Positions 27,109 to 35,306 are shown, numbered from the stretch's first letter. The stretch is DNA of 64,000 bases from an uncultured bacterium (GCA_938024995.1 CALJDU010000044.1:62001-126000), one strand, 5' to 3'. A program made the numbers and translations. The notes: generated from the sequence alone by a model not told the origin.

Positions 27109-27747
27109 ATGATGAGTGCGTCGACTGACGTTCCTGCTTCCGGACCCGCCTCAGGCTTAGACCGTCTCGGCGCGACCGCGAGCACCTTGTGCGCGGTCCA
27201 CTGCATCCTGTGCGCGCTCCTGCCGACCGCGTTTGGAGCGCTCGGACTCGGCTTCCTGCTCGGTCACACCGCGGAGTGGATCTTCGTGGGGATCGCGGTC
27301 GCGTTTGCCGCCGCGGCGATGGTCTACAGCTATCGCACTCACCGCTCGACCCTCACGATGACCTTGCTGGGGCTCGGACTCGTTGGGCTCCTCGTGTCGC
27401 GCGGACTCGAGATGAGCGGCGGACACCACCATGACCATCACGCAGAACATGGTGAGCACGCGGAACATGGTGAGCACGACGAGCACGTTGCACACGCAGA
27501 ACATGACGAGCACGACGAGCACGCGGAGCACGCGGAACATGACGAGCACGCTGGGCCCGAAGAGCACGCCGAGGGTGAAGGACATGACGAGCACGAGGAA
27601 GGTTCTTCGGTGCTCGCCGAAGCCGGCCCGTGGATAGGTGTCCTCGCGGGTCTATTGCTCCTCGCGGGGCACGTTCTCAACCTCCGCGCGATCCGGCGAT
27701 GCAACGACGAGTGCGAAGCGCCCGCGTGCGCGACCGAGGCCGCGTAG
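27109..27747 (+). CDS. MerC-like membrane protein with a His/Glu-rich loop
   Basis: A 212-residue inner-membrane protein of the MerC domain family. The first helix contains the family's paired cysteines (STLCAVHCILCALLPT), and three further helices follow (residues 52-70, 77-95 and 181-202). Between the third and fourth helices is a 70-residue loop rich in HAEHDEHDEH repeats, a likely metal-binding segment for zinc, copper or nickel. GGAG precedes the ATG at 27109 by 5 nt, and a second ATG follows at once (27112). MerC was described in mercury resistance, but its relatives in other bacteria sit near zinc or metal genes. The Fur/Zur-like box just upstream fits metal-dependent repression. The C-terminus adds more Cys residues. 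Confidence 0.8.
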   Translation: MMSASTDVPASGPASGLDRLGATASTLCAVHCILCALLPTAFGALGLGFLLGHTAEWIFVGIAVAFAAAAMVYSYRTHRSTLTMTLLGLGLVGLLVSRGLEMSGGHHHDHHAEHGEHAEHGEHDEHVAHAEHDEHDEHAEHAEHDEHAGPEEHAEGEGHDEHEEGSSVLAEAGPWIGVLAGLLLLAGHVLNLRAIRRCNDECEAPACATEAA

Positions 27748-27755
27748 TCAACACC

Positions 27756-28388
27756 TTACGTCGGCTGGAGGTAGCCCATCAGCAAGGCCCTCAGCTCGCT
27801 CCGAAACTCGGGTGTCGACAGAAGCTCCGGCCGCGTCGTGACCACGTCGTGCAGCACTGAGAAGATAAAGCTGACCAAGATGGTGGACATGATGTCGACG
27901 TTCCCAGGCCGCACGAGATCCGCGTGACCATAGAGGAGCGCTTGGACGACGCTCTTGGTTTGGTCCTGCCAGATCGTGTTGGGTGGCTCCCGGTTCTCGC
28001 GGAGAAGAATCTGCCGAAGCACGCGGGGACGCGCGACGCTCGCGAACGTGACGTCGAGCAGGTGGTCGACGCCCTCGGCGAGGGTGGGTTTGTTGTTCCG
28101 AAACGCGTCGAGCGCTTTGGCTGCAGCGGCCAGGCCCTCCGTGACGACACGTTCTCCCACCCCGGTGAGCACCGCGTCCTTGTCGTCGAAGTACTGGTAG
28201 AGCGTGCCCACGCTGACCCCCGCGCGCTCGGCGATTTGATTGGTCGTGATGTTCTCGAAATCCTCTCGTTCAAGAATCTGAGCGCATGCTTCCAAGATCG
28301 CGTCCACAGATGCCTTCGAGCGCGATTGCTTCGGTGTTCTCCGTATACTTTTCTTGGAATCGCTCATCTCAAAACCTGAATCGGTCAT
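27756..28388 (-). CDS. TetR family transcriptional regulator
   Basis: A 210-residue regulator. Residues 20-70 form the TetR helix-turn-helix domain, with the recognition region ITTNQIAERAGVSVGTLYQYFDDKDAVL. The C-terminal half is all-helical and binds an unknown ligand. An internal ATG at 28367 would remove seven residues and is equally possible. The gene is convergent with the MerC-like gene, 8 bp apart. A perfect inverted repeat (ACTCA-N4-TGAGT) lies 23 bp upstream of the start and may be its own operator. The target is unclear, since the divergent upstream region holds no gene that I can support. Confidence 0.93.
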   Translation of the reverse strand: MTDSGFEMSDSKKSIRRTPKQSRSKASVDAILEACAQILEREDFENITTNQIAERAGVSVGTLYQYFDDKDAVLTGVGERVVTEGLAAAAKALDAFRNNKPTLAEGVDHLLDVTFASVARPRVLRQILLRENREPPNTIWQDQTKSVVQALLYGHADLVRPGNVDIMSTILVSFIFSVLHDVVTTRPELLSTPEFRSELRALLMGYLQPT

Positions 28389-28410
28389 GCGAGCATACCC
28401 CGCAGCCGCG

Positions 28411-28424
28411 ACTCATTGTTGAGT
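28411..28424. promoter_or_regulatory. candidate TetR operator
   Basis: ACTCATTGTTGAGT is a perfect 5-bp inverted repeat around a 4-bp centre, extended outward by an imperfect CGA flank. It lies 23 bp upstream of the TetR-family gene, where an autoregulatory operator would sit. The assignment is by position and symmetry only. Confidence 0.3.
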
Positions 28425-28564
28425 TCGAACCTTCCTGCGAGGCGACCCACGCTCAGCGTTGACCGCTCGGGAGGTCGACGCGATGGCAACCGACTCGGGC
28501 GGAGCGATGCCGGACATGAGCTCCGCGCGACCGAATCCGCGCACGTCGTCCTTCGCCGCTCGGA

Positions 28565-28735
28565 CTACTTTTCTTCGCTACGCACCAACTGAAGCGGCGG
28601 CTCCAGCGTCAGGCCGCACAGCTCTTCCAGCGGCGACGAACGCCGACGCGGGATGAAGCGAGTCGGACGCGGCGCGGGATCCGTGCGCAGGTGTTTCTTC
28701 AAGAGCTCGAGCTGTTGGGTCAGCGTCACATCCAT
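28565..28735 (-). CDS. small protein encoded at the end of corA
   Basis: A 56-residue basic protein (TLTQQLELLKKHLRTDPAPRPTRFIPRRRSSPLEEL and so on) whose ATG lies inside the last codons of corA (10-bp overlap). AAAGGG sits immediately upstream of the ATG, with a better-spaced GTG two codons later, so translational coupling to corA is likely. It has a leucine-rich helix at the start, an Arg/Pro-rich middle and no membrane segment. I do not recognise a family. Its reading frame is unusually ordered for a region this size, but it is short, and conservation would be needed to be sure. Confidence 0.5.
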   Translation of the reverse strand: MDVTLTQQLELLKKHLRTDPAPRPTRFIPRRRSSPLEELCGLTLEPPLQLVRSEEK

Positions 28736-29736
28736 CCCTTTCGATGAAACCAGAGGTAGATCGCGACCGCGAAGACGATCATGATCGCCCACGCGAATTC
28801 GTACCCGAACCGCCAGTGGGTGAGCGGCATGTAGTCGAAGTTCATGCCGTAGAGGCCGGTGATGAACGTCAGCGGCAACATGATCGTGCTGATGCCGGTG
28901 AGCAGCTTCATGATCTCGTTCATCTGATGCGACTGCATCGAGAGGTAGCCGTCGAGCGACGCCGCGACCAGCTCGCGATAGCCATCGGACAGGTCGGTCA
29001 CGCGCGCGAAGTGATCGTAGACATCGCGATAGAACGGTCGCATCGGCTCGGGCACGAATCCGAGCTCGCCGCGCCAGAGCCGCTCGAAGATCTCGCGTTG
29101 CGTCATCCCGATCCGGCGGATGCGCTGCAGGCTGTGCTTGAGCGCAAAGATCCGCTCGAGCACCTTCGGGTCGGCGCTCTCCATAATCGCTTGCTCGATC
29201 GCGTCGATCTCCCCGTCGTACTTCTCCATCAACGGGAGATAGCGATCGACCATGTGGTCGATAAAGCGATGCGCGAGCACGGCCGGTCCGCGGGCGAGCA
29301 GCGATGGGTCCTTCTCGAGCGCCTCTTCCGCTTGCTGTCGTGAATCGCTCTCGTCGTGCTGGTGCGTGACCAGGAAGCGCTCTCCTAAGAACACGTCCAC
29401 GTCAACGGTGAGCGCGCGGGTGTCCTCGTCGTCGTCCTCGGTCAGCGCATGCAAAACCAAGTACAGGTAGGTGTCGTGGCGCTCGACCTTGGGGCTGGGC
29501 TGCGCCTTCAAGGCGTCCTCAATCAACAGAGGGTGGATGCCGAACTGCTCAAAGAACTTCACGTTCTCGACGTTCCGCGGGGCCTTGTTGCGGTCCTTGT
29601 TCTTTTGCTTCTGGCCGCGCCGCGTCTTCGGTCGACGCTGCTGCTTGGGCAGATCGCTCCCCGAGACCAGCGAGACCCAAAGGTGCACGTCTTTGTCCGC
29701 GAGCAGCTCAGGCAGCTCGCTCGGGTGCGGCTTCAT
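28726..29736 (-). CDS. corA: CorA family magnesium/cobalt transporter
   Basis: A 336-residue divalent-cation channel of the CorA family. The signature GMN is at residues 297-299 (LYGMNFDYM), after the long stalk helix and the first membrane helix (MLPLTFITG), and a second membrane helix follows near the C-terminus (AWAIMIVFAVAIYLWF). It ends in RKGW. The N-terminal domain has a basic KQKNKDRNK stretch. I chose the ATG at 29736, which gives the usual family length; an earlier start would overlap dam. It lies 59 bp after dam and overlaps a small downstream gene. Confidence 0.93.
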   Translation of the reverse strand: MKPHPSELPELLADKDVHLWVSLVSGSDLPKQQRRPKTRRGQKQKNKDRNKAPRNVENVKFFEQFGIHPLLIEDALKAQPSPKVERHDTYLYLVLHALTEDDDEDTRALTVDVDVFLGERFLVTHQHDESDSRQQAEEALEKDPSLLARGPAVLAHRFIDHMVDRYLPLMEKYDGEIDAIEQAIMESADPKVLERIFALKHSLQRIRRIGMTQREIFERLWRGELGFVPEPMRPFYRDVYDHFARVTDLSDGYRELVAASLDGYLSMQSHQMNEIMKLLTGISTIMLPLTFITGLYGMNFDYMPLTHWRFGYEFAWAIMIVFAVAIYLWFHRKGWM

Positions 29737-29795
29737 CAGCGCACCGCCGCTCCTTTTCGCGGCGAAGATTTGTGTGTGCACCCAGCGTCTCCGGC

Positions 29796-30683
29796 TCAGT
29801 AGTTCCGAACGACGACTTCGTTGACCTTGCCCCGACCGTTGCCCTTGCTGTTGATGGCGCGAGCGGCGCGCACAATATCGATGTTGAAGCGGTGGTAGAG
29901 GTCGCGGATGAACGGGACGTCGCTGTTGCTGAGCATCAAGCGGCAACCCCGCTTGTCGAGCGCCGCGTAGACGTCACGGAGCATCGTCTGGTCATCCTGG
30001 GAGAACCCGTCTTTGGCGTAGCTGGTGAAGCTCGCGGTACGGCTGACCGGCTCGTAGGGCGGATCGAAGTAGACGAAGTCGCCGGGTTTGGCGTCACGCA
30101 GCAGGTCTTCAAACCCGCCGCACACGATCTTCGCTTTCCGGAGCGCGCGTGACGACGCACGGAGCCGAGCCGCGTCGCAGATCTTGGGGTTCTTGTAGCG
30201 GCCCGCGGGCACGTTGAACCCGCCGCTCTTGTTGACGCGGTGGAGCCCGTTGAAGCAGGTCTTGTTCAGGTAGATGAACATGCCCGCGCGGACGGCCCGC
30301 GGCGCGGTCGCTCTGGTCTCGTTGTAGAGCGTGCGCACCTCGTAGTAGCGCTCCTTGCTGTGGCTCGCCTTGTGAACGCGGAGCTCATCGATCACGACCT
30401 CGACCTCTTCTTTGATCGCCTGATAAGTCGCGACCAGGTCGGGGTTCACGTCGCTCAAGCGGGCCCGCTTGGGCGTACGCGCGAAGAACATGGCGCCGCC
30501 GCCGACGAAGGGCTCGACGTGCCGCATCTTCTCGACGCCGGGAGGGAGCATCGGCGCCAGCTGCGTCATGAGGCGACCCTTGCCGCCGACCCACTTCACG
30601 AAAGGCGCGGGTGCGACGTCCTGATCAAGCTGGCGATCAAGAGCGACGGGTTGCTTGAGAGCGAGCGCGGATCGTGTAGCCAT
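29796..30683 (-). CDS. dam: DNA adenine methyltransferase (Dam-like, D12 class)
   Basis: A 295-residue N6-adenine methyltransferase of the D12/Dam class. The AdoMet-binding motif FVKWVGGKGRLM is near residue 28, followed by EPFVGGGAMFF (58-67) and the catalytic DPPY at 207-210. Dam-like regions such as GRYKNP and FTSYAKDGFSQDDQ are present. The target is probably GATC, but the sequence alone does not settle this. No restriction partner is adjacent, so it looks like a solitary methyltransferase that may act in mismatch repair or gene regulation. It is first in a Dam-CorA-small-protein operon and is divergent from the AraC-type regulator. Confidence 0.9.
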   Translation of the reverse strand: MATRSALALKQPVALDRQLDQDVAPAPFVKWVGGKGRLMTQLAPMLPPGVEKMRHVEPFVGGGAMFFARTPKRARLSDVNPDLVATYQAIKEEVEVVIDELRVHKASHSKERYYEVRTLYNETRATAPRAVRAGMFIYLNKTCFNGLHRVNKSGGFNVPAGRYKNPKICDAARLRASSRALRKAKIVCGGFEDLLRDAKPGDFVYFDPPYEPVSRTASFTSYAKDGFSQDDQTMLRDVYAALDKRGCRLMLSNSDVPFIRDLYHRFNIDIVRAARAINSKGNGRGKVNEVVVRNY

Positions 30684-30698
30684 ATGTAGGTGCTATCC

Positions 30699-30708
30699 GA
30701 CATATGTC
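30699..30708. promoter_or_regulatory. 10-bp palindrome in the dam/araC-type intergenic region
   Basis: GACATATGTC is a perfect palindrome in the divergent interval between dam (ATG at 30683) and the AraC-type gene. A second CATATGT lies 20 bp away, at the dam start codon (30681-30687). Two matching half-sites on the same face of the helix suggest a dimeric regulator, possibly the AraC-type protein. This is a pattern-based guess. Confidence 0.3.
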
Positions 30709-30841
30709 TACATACGAAATTTTCGGCAGCGGTTGGCTCAACCACGCGGTTTTCAAGGGCATCAGTGCTTGGCGCGTAAAGCCAGCACGCTGGCGCCACA
30801 AGACAGCGCGATCCACCGTGCGCCTCTGTAGGGTTCACGAG

Positions 30842-31849
30842 ATGGCGAGCCACCAGGTGTACGGAATCGGTGAAGGGTGGAAGGGGATCCTCGCCCAAGC
30901 CGGGGTGGATCACGTTGACGTGCTCCGGCGTGCCCAGCTCCCAACCGACCTCCTCAACCGCGACAACGTTCGGCTCTCGACGGAGTCTTTCCTTCGCTTC
31001 TTTGAGGCGCTCGACGCGAGCGTCGCCGACCCCGACTTCTGGGTGCGCTTCACGAACGCGATGAGCCCGGAGTACTTCACGCCGCCCATGTTCGCCGCGC
31101 TGTGCAGCCCTGACCTCGCGACGGCCACGCAGCGACTGGCGCTGTTCAAACCGCTTATCGGTCCCATCGTCCTCGACGTCCGCGATGACGGCGACCTCGA
31201 GCTGACGTTTCGTTGGAAGAACGTGGGCGTCCAGCAACCGAAGTGCATGCACGCGTTGGAAGCGATGTTCGTGACGCGACTGGCGCGATTGGGAACACGC
31301 GAACCGGTTACGCCTTCCGCGGTCATCGTCCCTGAGCTGCCGAGGCATCCGCAGCCCTTCGAGGACTACCTTGGGGTTCCGATGAAGCAGGGTGACGTCA
31401 TCCGCGTCACCTTCAACGACGCCGACGCCCATCGGCCCTTCCGCACCGCCAACCGCGCGATGTGGGACATCTTCGAGCCCGAGCTCCGGAAGCGACTCGC
31501 TGATCTCGAAGGAGACGCGACCTTTACCGACCGAACCCGCGCGGTCCTCATGGAAGCGCTCCCGAGCGGCCAGGTCAGCATGGACAACGTCGCGCAGCGA
31601 CTCGCGGTGAGCTCGCGGACGTTACAGCGACGACTTCGAAGCGAGAGCACCAGCTTCCGAGAAGTGGTCGACAGCACGCGCGAGAGCCTGGCTCGGCACT
31701 ACCTTCGCCGGACACACCTCACGGCGACGGAGATCGCCTTCCTGCTTGGCTTCGACGAGTCGACCTCGTTCTTCCGCGCCTTCCAACGGTGGACCGGTGC
31801 GACCCCCGAGACGATGCGCCGCGAGCTCGCGCAGGAGCCCGTCACGTGA
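30842..31849 (+). CDS. AraC family transcriptional regulator
   Basis: A 335-residue regulator. The first 200 residues look like the arabinose-binding-like sensor domain of the ArgR/OruR branch of the AraC family (TESFLRFFEALDASVADPDFWVRF). The C-terminal 100 residues carry two helix-turn-helix motifs (MDNVAQRLAVSSRTLQRRLRSES, then ATEIAFLLGFDESTSFFRAFQRWTGATPETMRR). I chose the ATG at 30842; an upstream start at 30704 would add 46 Arg/Trp-rich residues without family similarity. The neighbouring SDR gene on the same strand, 112 bp downstream, is a likely target. Confidence 0.88.
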   Translation: MASHQVYGIGEGWKGILAQAGVDHVDVLRRAQLPTDLLNRDNVRLSTESFLRFFEALDASVADPDFWVRFTNAMSPEYFTPPMFAALCSPDLATATQRLALFKPLIGPIVLDVRDDGDLELTFRWKNVGVQQPKCMHALEAMFVTRLARLGTREPVTPSAVIVPELPRHPQPFEDYLGVPMKQGDVIRVTFNDADAHRPFRTANRAMWDIFEPELRKRLADLEGDATFTDRTRAVLMEALPSGQVSMDNVAQRLAVSSRTLQRRLRSESTSFREVVDSTRESLARHYLRRTHLTATEIAFLLGFDESTSFFRAFQRWTGATPETMRRELAQEPVT

Positions 31850-31961
31850 CCGTGTTCGCTGGCGCTTCATGGCACGAAAACGGCGTATGGAGACAGCGGT
31901 GTGTCGTCCTCGGCGACCTACCTTGCGAACCCCAGAAGCTGGTAACGAAGGAGTTGAAGCG

Positions 31962-32909
31962 ATGTCGTCGATAAAGCAGTTTGGACCCGGAGGTTGGACG
32001 CCTGAGCGCATCGGATCCCTCGCCGGCAAGACGTATCTGATCACCGGAGCGAACGCCGGGGCTGGATTTGAGGCGACGCGGGTGTTCCTCGGAAAGGGCG
32101 CCGCGGTGGTGATGGCGAACCGCAACCCGACCAAGTCCTCCGCGGCGATCGCGAAGCTGAAAGAGGAGTTCGGCGACCAGGCGGATGTGTCGTTCGTGCA
32201 AATGGACCTGGCGGTCTTGGACTCCGTGCGAGAGGCGGCCAAGCAGATCAACGAGACCGTCCCGCAGATCGACGCGCTCATCTGCAACGCCGCCATCGCG
32301 CAGGTCGCTACCCAGCAGATCACTGTCGATGGCTTTGAGAGTCAGCTCGGGGTGAACCACTTCGGCCACTTTCTCTTGTGCGGTCTGCTCTTCGAGCGCC
32401 TGGAGGCATCTGCTGGACGCGTGGTGGTCGTCGGCAGCAACGCGTACAAGATGGGGAAGAAGAGGATTCAGTTCGAGGACCTCAACTTCGATCAGAAGTA
32501 CACGGCGTGGGATTCGTACGCGCAGAGCAAGCTCGCTCAGATGATGTTCGCGTACGAGCTGGAGAGACGCGTGAAGGTGGCCGGCAAGCGCGTGCAGGTC
32601 CAGGTCTGCCATCCCGGCGCGTCGCGCACCAACCTGCTGAAGGACACCGCGAGCACGTTCAACAAGATCGTGTGGGCGGTCGCTTCGCGCGTCATCGCGC
32701 AGTCCGCCGAGAAGGGTTCGTGGCCCGAGGTGATGTGCGCGACAGAGGAGGGGCTCAAGCCCCAAGCGCTCTACGGTCCGACCAAGCGGGGCGATACGGT
32801 CGGTGCGGTGGACCGCTGCAAGCTGAACGAGCTCGCGCTCAATGCAGACGCCGCCGCCGAGCTGTGGAGGGTCTCTGAAGACAAGACGTCCCTCACGTGG
32901 TCCCCCTAG
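31962..32909 (+). CDS. SDR family oxidoreductase
   Basis: A 315-residue classical short-chain dehydrogenase/reductase of the extended retinol-dehydrogenase or protochlorophyllide-reductase type. The Rossmann motif is TGANAGAG (28-35), followed by CNAAIAQ, the active-site pattern around VVGSNAYK, and the catalytic pair Y186 and K190 (YAQSK). The start is well supported by AAGGAG at 31948-31953, 8 nt before the ATG. The substrate is unknown. It lies downstream of the AraC-type regulator, which may control it. A large hairpin (32917-32985) begins 7 bp after its stop. Confidence 0.92.
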   Translation: MSSIKQFGPGGWTPERIGSLAGKTYLITGANAGAGFEATRVFLGKGAAVVMANRNPTKSSAAIAKLKEEFGDQADVSFVQMDLAVLDSVREAAKQINETVPQIDALICNAAIAQVATQQITVDGFESQLGVNHFGHFLLCGLLFERLEASAGRVVVVGSNAYKMGKKRIQFEDLNFDQKYTAWDSYAQSKLAQMMFAYELERRVKVAGKRVQVQVCHPGASRTNLLKDTASTFNKIVWAVASRVIAQSAEKGSWPEVMCATEEGLKPQALYGPTKRGDTVGAVDRCKLNELALNADAAAELWRVSEDKTSLTWSP

Positions 32910-32916
32910 CAGCAGC

Positions 32917-32985
32917 AACTGTATTCGTGAGTCATCGGCCAGGACGGCTTCCAAGCCACCTGGCCGATGACTCACGAATACAGTT
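32917..32985. repeat. 27-bp perfect inverted repeat (large hairpin)
   Basis: Arms at 32917-32943 and 32959-32985 are perfectly complementary over 27 bp. The 15-bp loop contains its own 5-bp stem (GGCTT...AAGCC). No T-tract follows on either strand, so it is not a standard intrinsic terminator, though it could still stop transcription or end the SDR message. The next coding frame on the + strand begins inside the right arm, so the repeat appears to have replaced the 5' end of that gene. Confidence 0.9.
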
Positions 32986-34295
32986 CTCGTTCTCTTGAAA
33001 TTGGTGCTCTTGAGCTTTCTCCAAGCCGAACTCCAAGCCGCGGCAGTTCGCCCAGGAAGTGGGACGACGACACCGCGCGGTGGCGAGCGATCGCGGCAGA
33101 CGAACAAGCGCAGGTCGACGCCGGCTTGCTACCCTCCGAGGACCGACGCTTTCCCAACGAAGAGGACGGCTACCCCGAGGCCGACGCCTTTCATGGCGTG
33201 CTCTGGACGCACACCGCACGTGACATCACGGCCTCGCCGCTCCCGGAGTCGGTTCGCGAGCTGTCGAGTCACTATTGGTCAGGCCCGATCGAGCCCGTTG
33301 TCATCGCACGCGCACCCCTGCCCTGCCTTGACTACGTCGGCCCCTTTCGTGGTCCGGGCGACTGCACCGCGTGTCGAGCGCTCTTTCCGCGCGGCTACTT
33401 CGCGCGCGGAAGCTTCGACGGGTGCAGCGGACCGCGCGAGCCGCTCATGGTCCTGCCCGAGCTGCCGCTGGAGCGAACTCCGCAGCCCAACATCGATCTC
33501 GGTCCGGTCTTCGCGGCCGAGAACCTTATGTTCGTCGCGGCCGCCGAGCCGTACGAGCTCCGGCCCGAAGAAGGCCCCTCCCTCGTTGGCTTCGACTTCA
33601 AGACCCACGCCGTCGCCGTCGTGCTCACGGAAGGGCCTGAAGGGGTCCGCGGCTTTTGCCCCAGCGGTGGGTGCGCGGCGGGGGTCGACGCGGCGGGCGA
33701 CGCGGTGTTCGCCTTCGCGGCCAATGCTCCGCCGCGCGCGGCAGGCAGGTGGGTGTTGAGCGCACGTGAGCAGGCATTGTTCCGAGTGGAAGACGGCCGC
33801 GTCACCCGGAGCGATGTTCACGCGCCCGACGTGTTGGTCGCGTCGCGTTCGTTCCCGCGCGGAGAGATCCTCGCGGCCACCTACAACACGATCGACGGCG
33901 GACTTTACGTTCTGGTCCACCGCGACCGCGATCAAGAAGTAGCGCTCGTTCGCATGGACGGCGCGCTGACGGACGTACCCGAGGTGGTCGGCTCCTCACC
34001 ACGCGCCACCGACAACCACGGCTACCGCCTGGTCGCCGACGTTACGGGTGGCTTCTTCGTGCTCGCCGAGAACGACTGGGGAGAGCACCTCGTCTTCGCG
34101 CTCGGCAGCCGCGACCAAGGCTACGAACCCTATGGGATGCTCTTTGGGCAAGGGCCCCTCGCGGCGGCCGACCCCATCGCCGATCTACGCGGGCTCTCGT
34201 TCGTGGTCGGCGACCAGGTCGACCAGCACGCCGTTGGCGTCAGGCGACACGAGCTCTGGCCCGCCAGCTACTACGAGTTAGAGTACCTTTTCTAG
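32967..34295 (+). CDS. hypothetical protein of the rearranged locus; N-terminus disturbed
   Basis: A 442-residue frame with good coding character (WRAIAADEQAQVDAG, then a beta-rich body with many Gly/Asp turns and Trp, ending ELWPASYYELEYLF). I do not recognise the family. Its first codons come from the right arm of the large inverted repeat, followed by a Ser/Arg/Pro stretch (SPSRTPSRGSSPRKW), which is not a natural start for this family of secreted proteins. The neighbouring related genes begin with a lipoprotein signal and an Asp-rich linker, so this gene may have lost its signal peptide in the rearrangement. Cys-containing phrases (CTACRALFPRGYF) hint at an originally exported protein. 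Confidence 0.55.
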   Translation: MTHEYSSRSLEIGALELSPSRTPSRGSSPRKWDDDTARWRAIAADEQAQVDAGLLPSEDRRFPNEEDGYPEADAFHGVLWTHTARDITASPLPESVRELSSHYWSGPIEPVVIARAPLPCLDYVGPFRGPGDCTACRALFPRGYFARGSFDGCSGPREPLMVLPELPLERTPQPNIDLGPVFAAENLMFVAAAEPYELRPEEGPSLVGFDFKTHAVAVVLTEGPEGVRGFCPSGGCAAGVDAAGDAVFAFAANAPPRAAGRWVLSAREQALFRVEDGRVTRSDVHAPDVLVASRSFPRGEILAATYNTIDGGLYVLVHRDRDQEVALVRMDGALTDVPEVVGSSPRATDNHGYRLVADVTGGFFVLAENDWGEHLVFALGSRDQGYEPYGMLFGQGPLAAADPIADLRGLSFVVGDQVDQHAVGVRRHELWPASYYELEYLF

Positions 34296-34304
34296 AGCGT
34301 CTCC

Positions 34305-35102
34305 ATGTCTCGCCTCGCCCTCCACTCCATCATCATCGTCGCCGCGCTCGCGTTGCTCACGTGCAGCTGCGGAGACGACGACGTCGGCGACGCGGACATG
34401 GCGTCGGACAGTCGCGTCCTGCCCGACACTGCGCTCCCGGACACGAGCCGGCGAGATACCCAACGTGACACCGCGAGCGATGTGCCGGACACCACGGTCG
34501 ATACCGCGATCGACGCGGGTGACGACGACCCTGGCTGGGTCCCCATGCCCGGCCTCCCAGACGGCTGCGTCATCGAGCGCGCCGAACATCCCGAGCGGCT
34601 GCTACACATCGAATGGCTCTCATGCGGCGACGGATGCACCTACCTCGCGCCCGATCCAACCAACCGATTTCAACGCGCTGTGACTCATCTGACGGGACAC
34701 CCCACTCGTCGGGCGTTCGTTGTCGCTGAAGGGCGGTGGGACGAACCAGAGTCTGCTCGGTCGACGATTCATGTTGTGGCGGACGAAACGCGGGTCTTCG
34801 CGGCATGGCGCCAACCGCGCTTCGATGGAGAAACAATATGCCGAGTACTCGCCCCGACTCTCGGAGCGGCGCGTACGGTCTTTATCATTCAACACATTCT
34901 TCCCACGAGCGCCGGGTTTCGATTCCACTTCGTCAATTTTTCGGATGCAGGTACGACAGACATCCCGACGGTCGTTCTCGCCCCTCCGGAGCTCCCGGCG
35001 ACCGTCTCTTTGTCTGACCGGACAATGAGTGACACTCTCTTCGTGACCGCACTTCAGCCCGCCGGCGACCTCCTAATACTGCGTCCGACCGTGACGGCGT
35101 GA
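34305..35102 (+). CDS. lipoprotein, probably truncated by frameshifts
   Basis: A 265-residue lipoprotein as it stands. The signal peptide (residues 1-20) ends with a lipobox at LTCSC, and an Asp/Thr-rich linker follows up to residue 75, the pattern of surface lipoproteins in this genome. The body (80-260) is beta-rich with paired Cys (CGDGC). The reading frame stops at 35102, but strong coding continues beyond in another frame, then in a third one up to 35268 (see the pseudogene entry). A single-base deletion near 35085 and another near 35135 would restore a protein of about 320 residues. I therefore treat the annotated end as artificial or degenerate. Confidence 0.6.
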   Translation: MSRLALHSIIIVAALALLTCSCGDDDVGDADMASDSRVLPDTALPDTSRRDTQRDTASDVPDTTVDTAIDAGDDDPGWVPMPGLPDGCVIERAEHPERLLHIEWLSCGDGCTYLAPDPTNRFQRAVTHLTGHPTRRAFVVAEGRWDEPESARSTIHVVADETRVFAAWRQPRFDGETICRVLAPTLGAARTVFIIQHILPTSAGFRFHFVNFSDAGTTDIPTVVLAPPELPATVSLSDRTMSDTLFVTALQPAGDLLILRPTVTA

Positions 35103-35268
35103 TCCTGACCGCACCGATTGGCGAACCTGGCGGGCCAGAGGCTTGGAGGGCTTTTTGTGGGTTGACGACGGTGAGGTCGCAACCGCAGCCGTCCTCACCG
35201 TCGAATCGGAACCTCACGGCACGGTACGGAGGCGCGAGTTATCGTCGCTCGTCCCGTGGACTCCTTAG
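35103..35268 (+). pseudogene. displaced C-terminal remnant of the upstream lipoprotein
   Basis: Two frames carry protein-like sequence that continues the upstream lipoprotein. Frame 2 reads SDRDGVILTAPIGEPGGP (35084-35137), and frame 1 then reads RGLEGFLWVDDGEV... and ends VPWTP with a stop at 35266-35268. Moving from frame 0 to 2 to 1 equals two single-base deletions. The rest of the 500-bp stretch up to 35605 holds the duplicated fragment described next and no intact gene. Confidence 0.5.
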
Positions 35269-35306
35269 TCAATTCTGTCGTCTCCGCGCCATAACGGCCT
35301 CGTACT

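Noticed and set aside
28459..28656. 65-residue + strand frame between the TetR and corA regions
   Set aside because: Ala/Thr-rich with no ribosome-binding site; it overlaps the more ordered small frame on the - strand.
32995..33759. Alternative frame starting KLVLLSFLQA that looks like a signal peptide
   Set aside because: The stretch after residue 20 is Arg/Pro-rich noise, while the other frame is coherent over the whole length; a frameshift could connect them, but there is no direct evidence.
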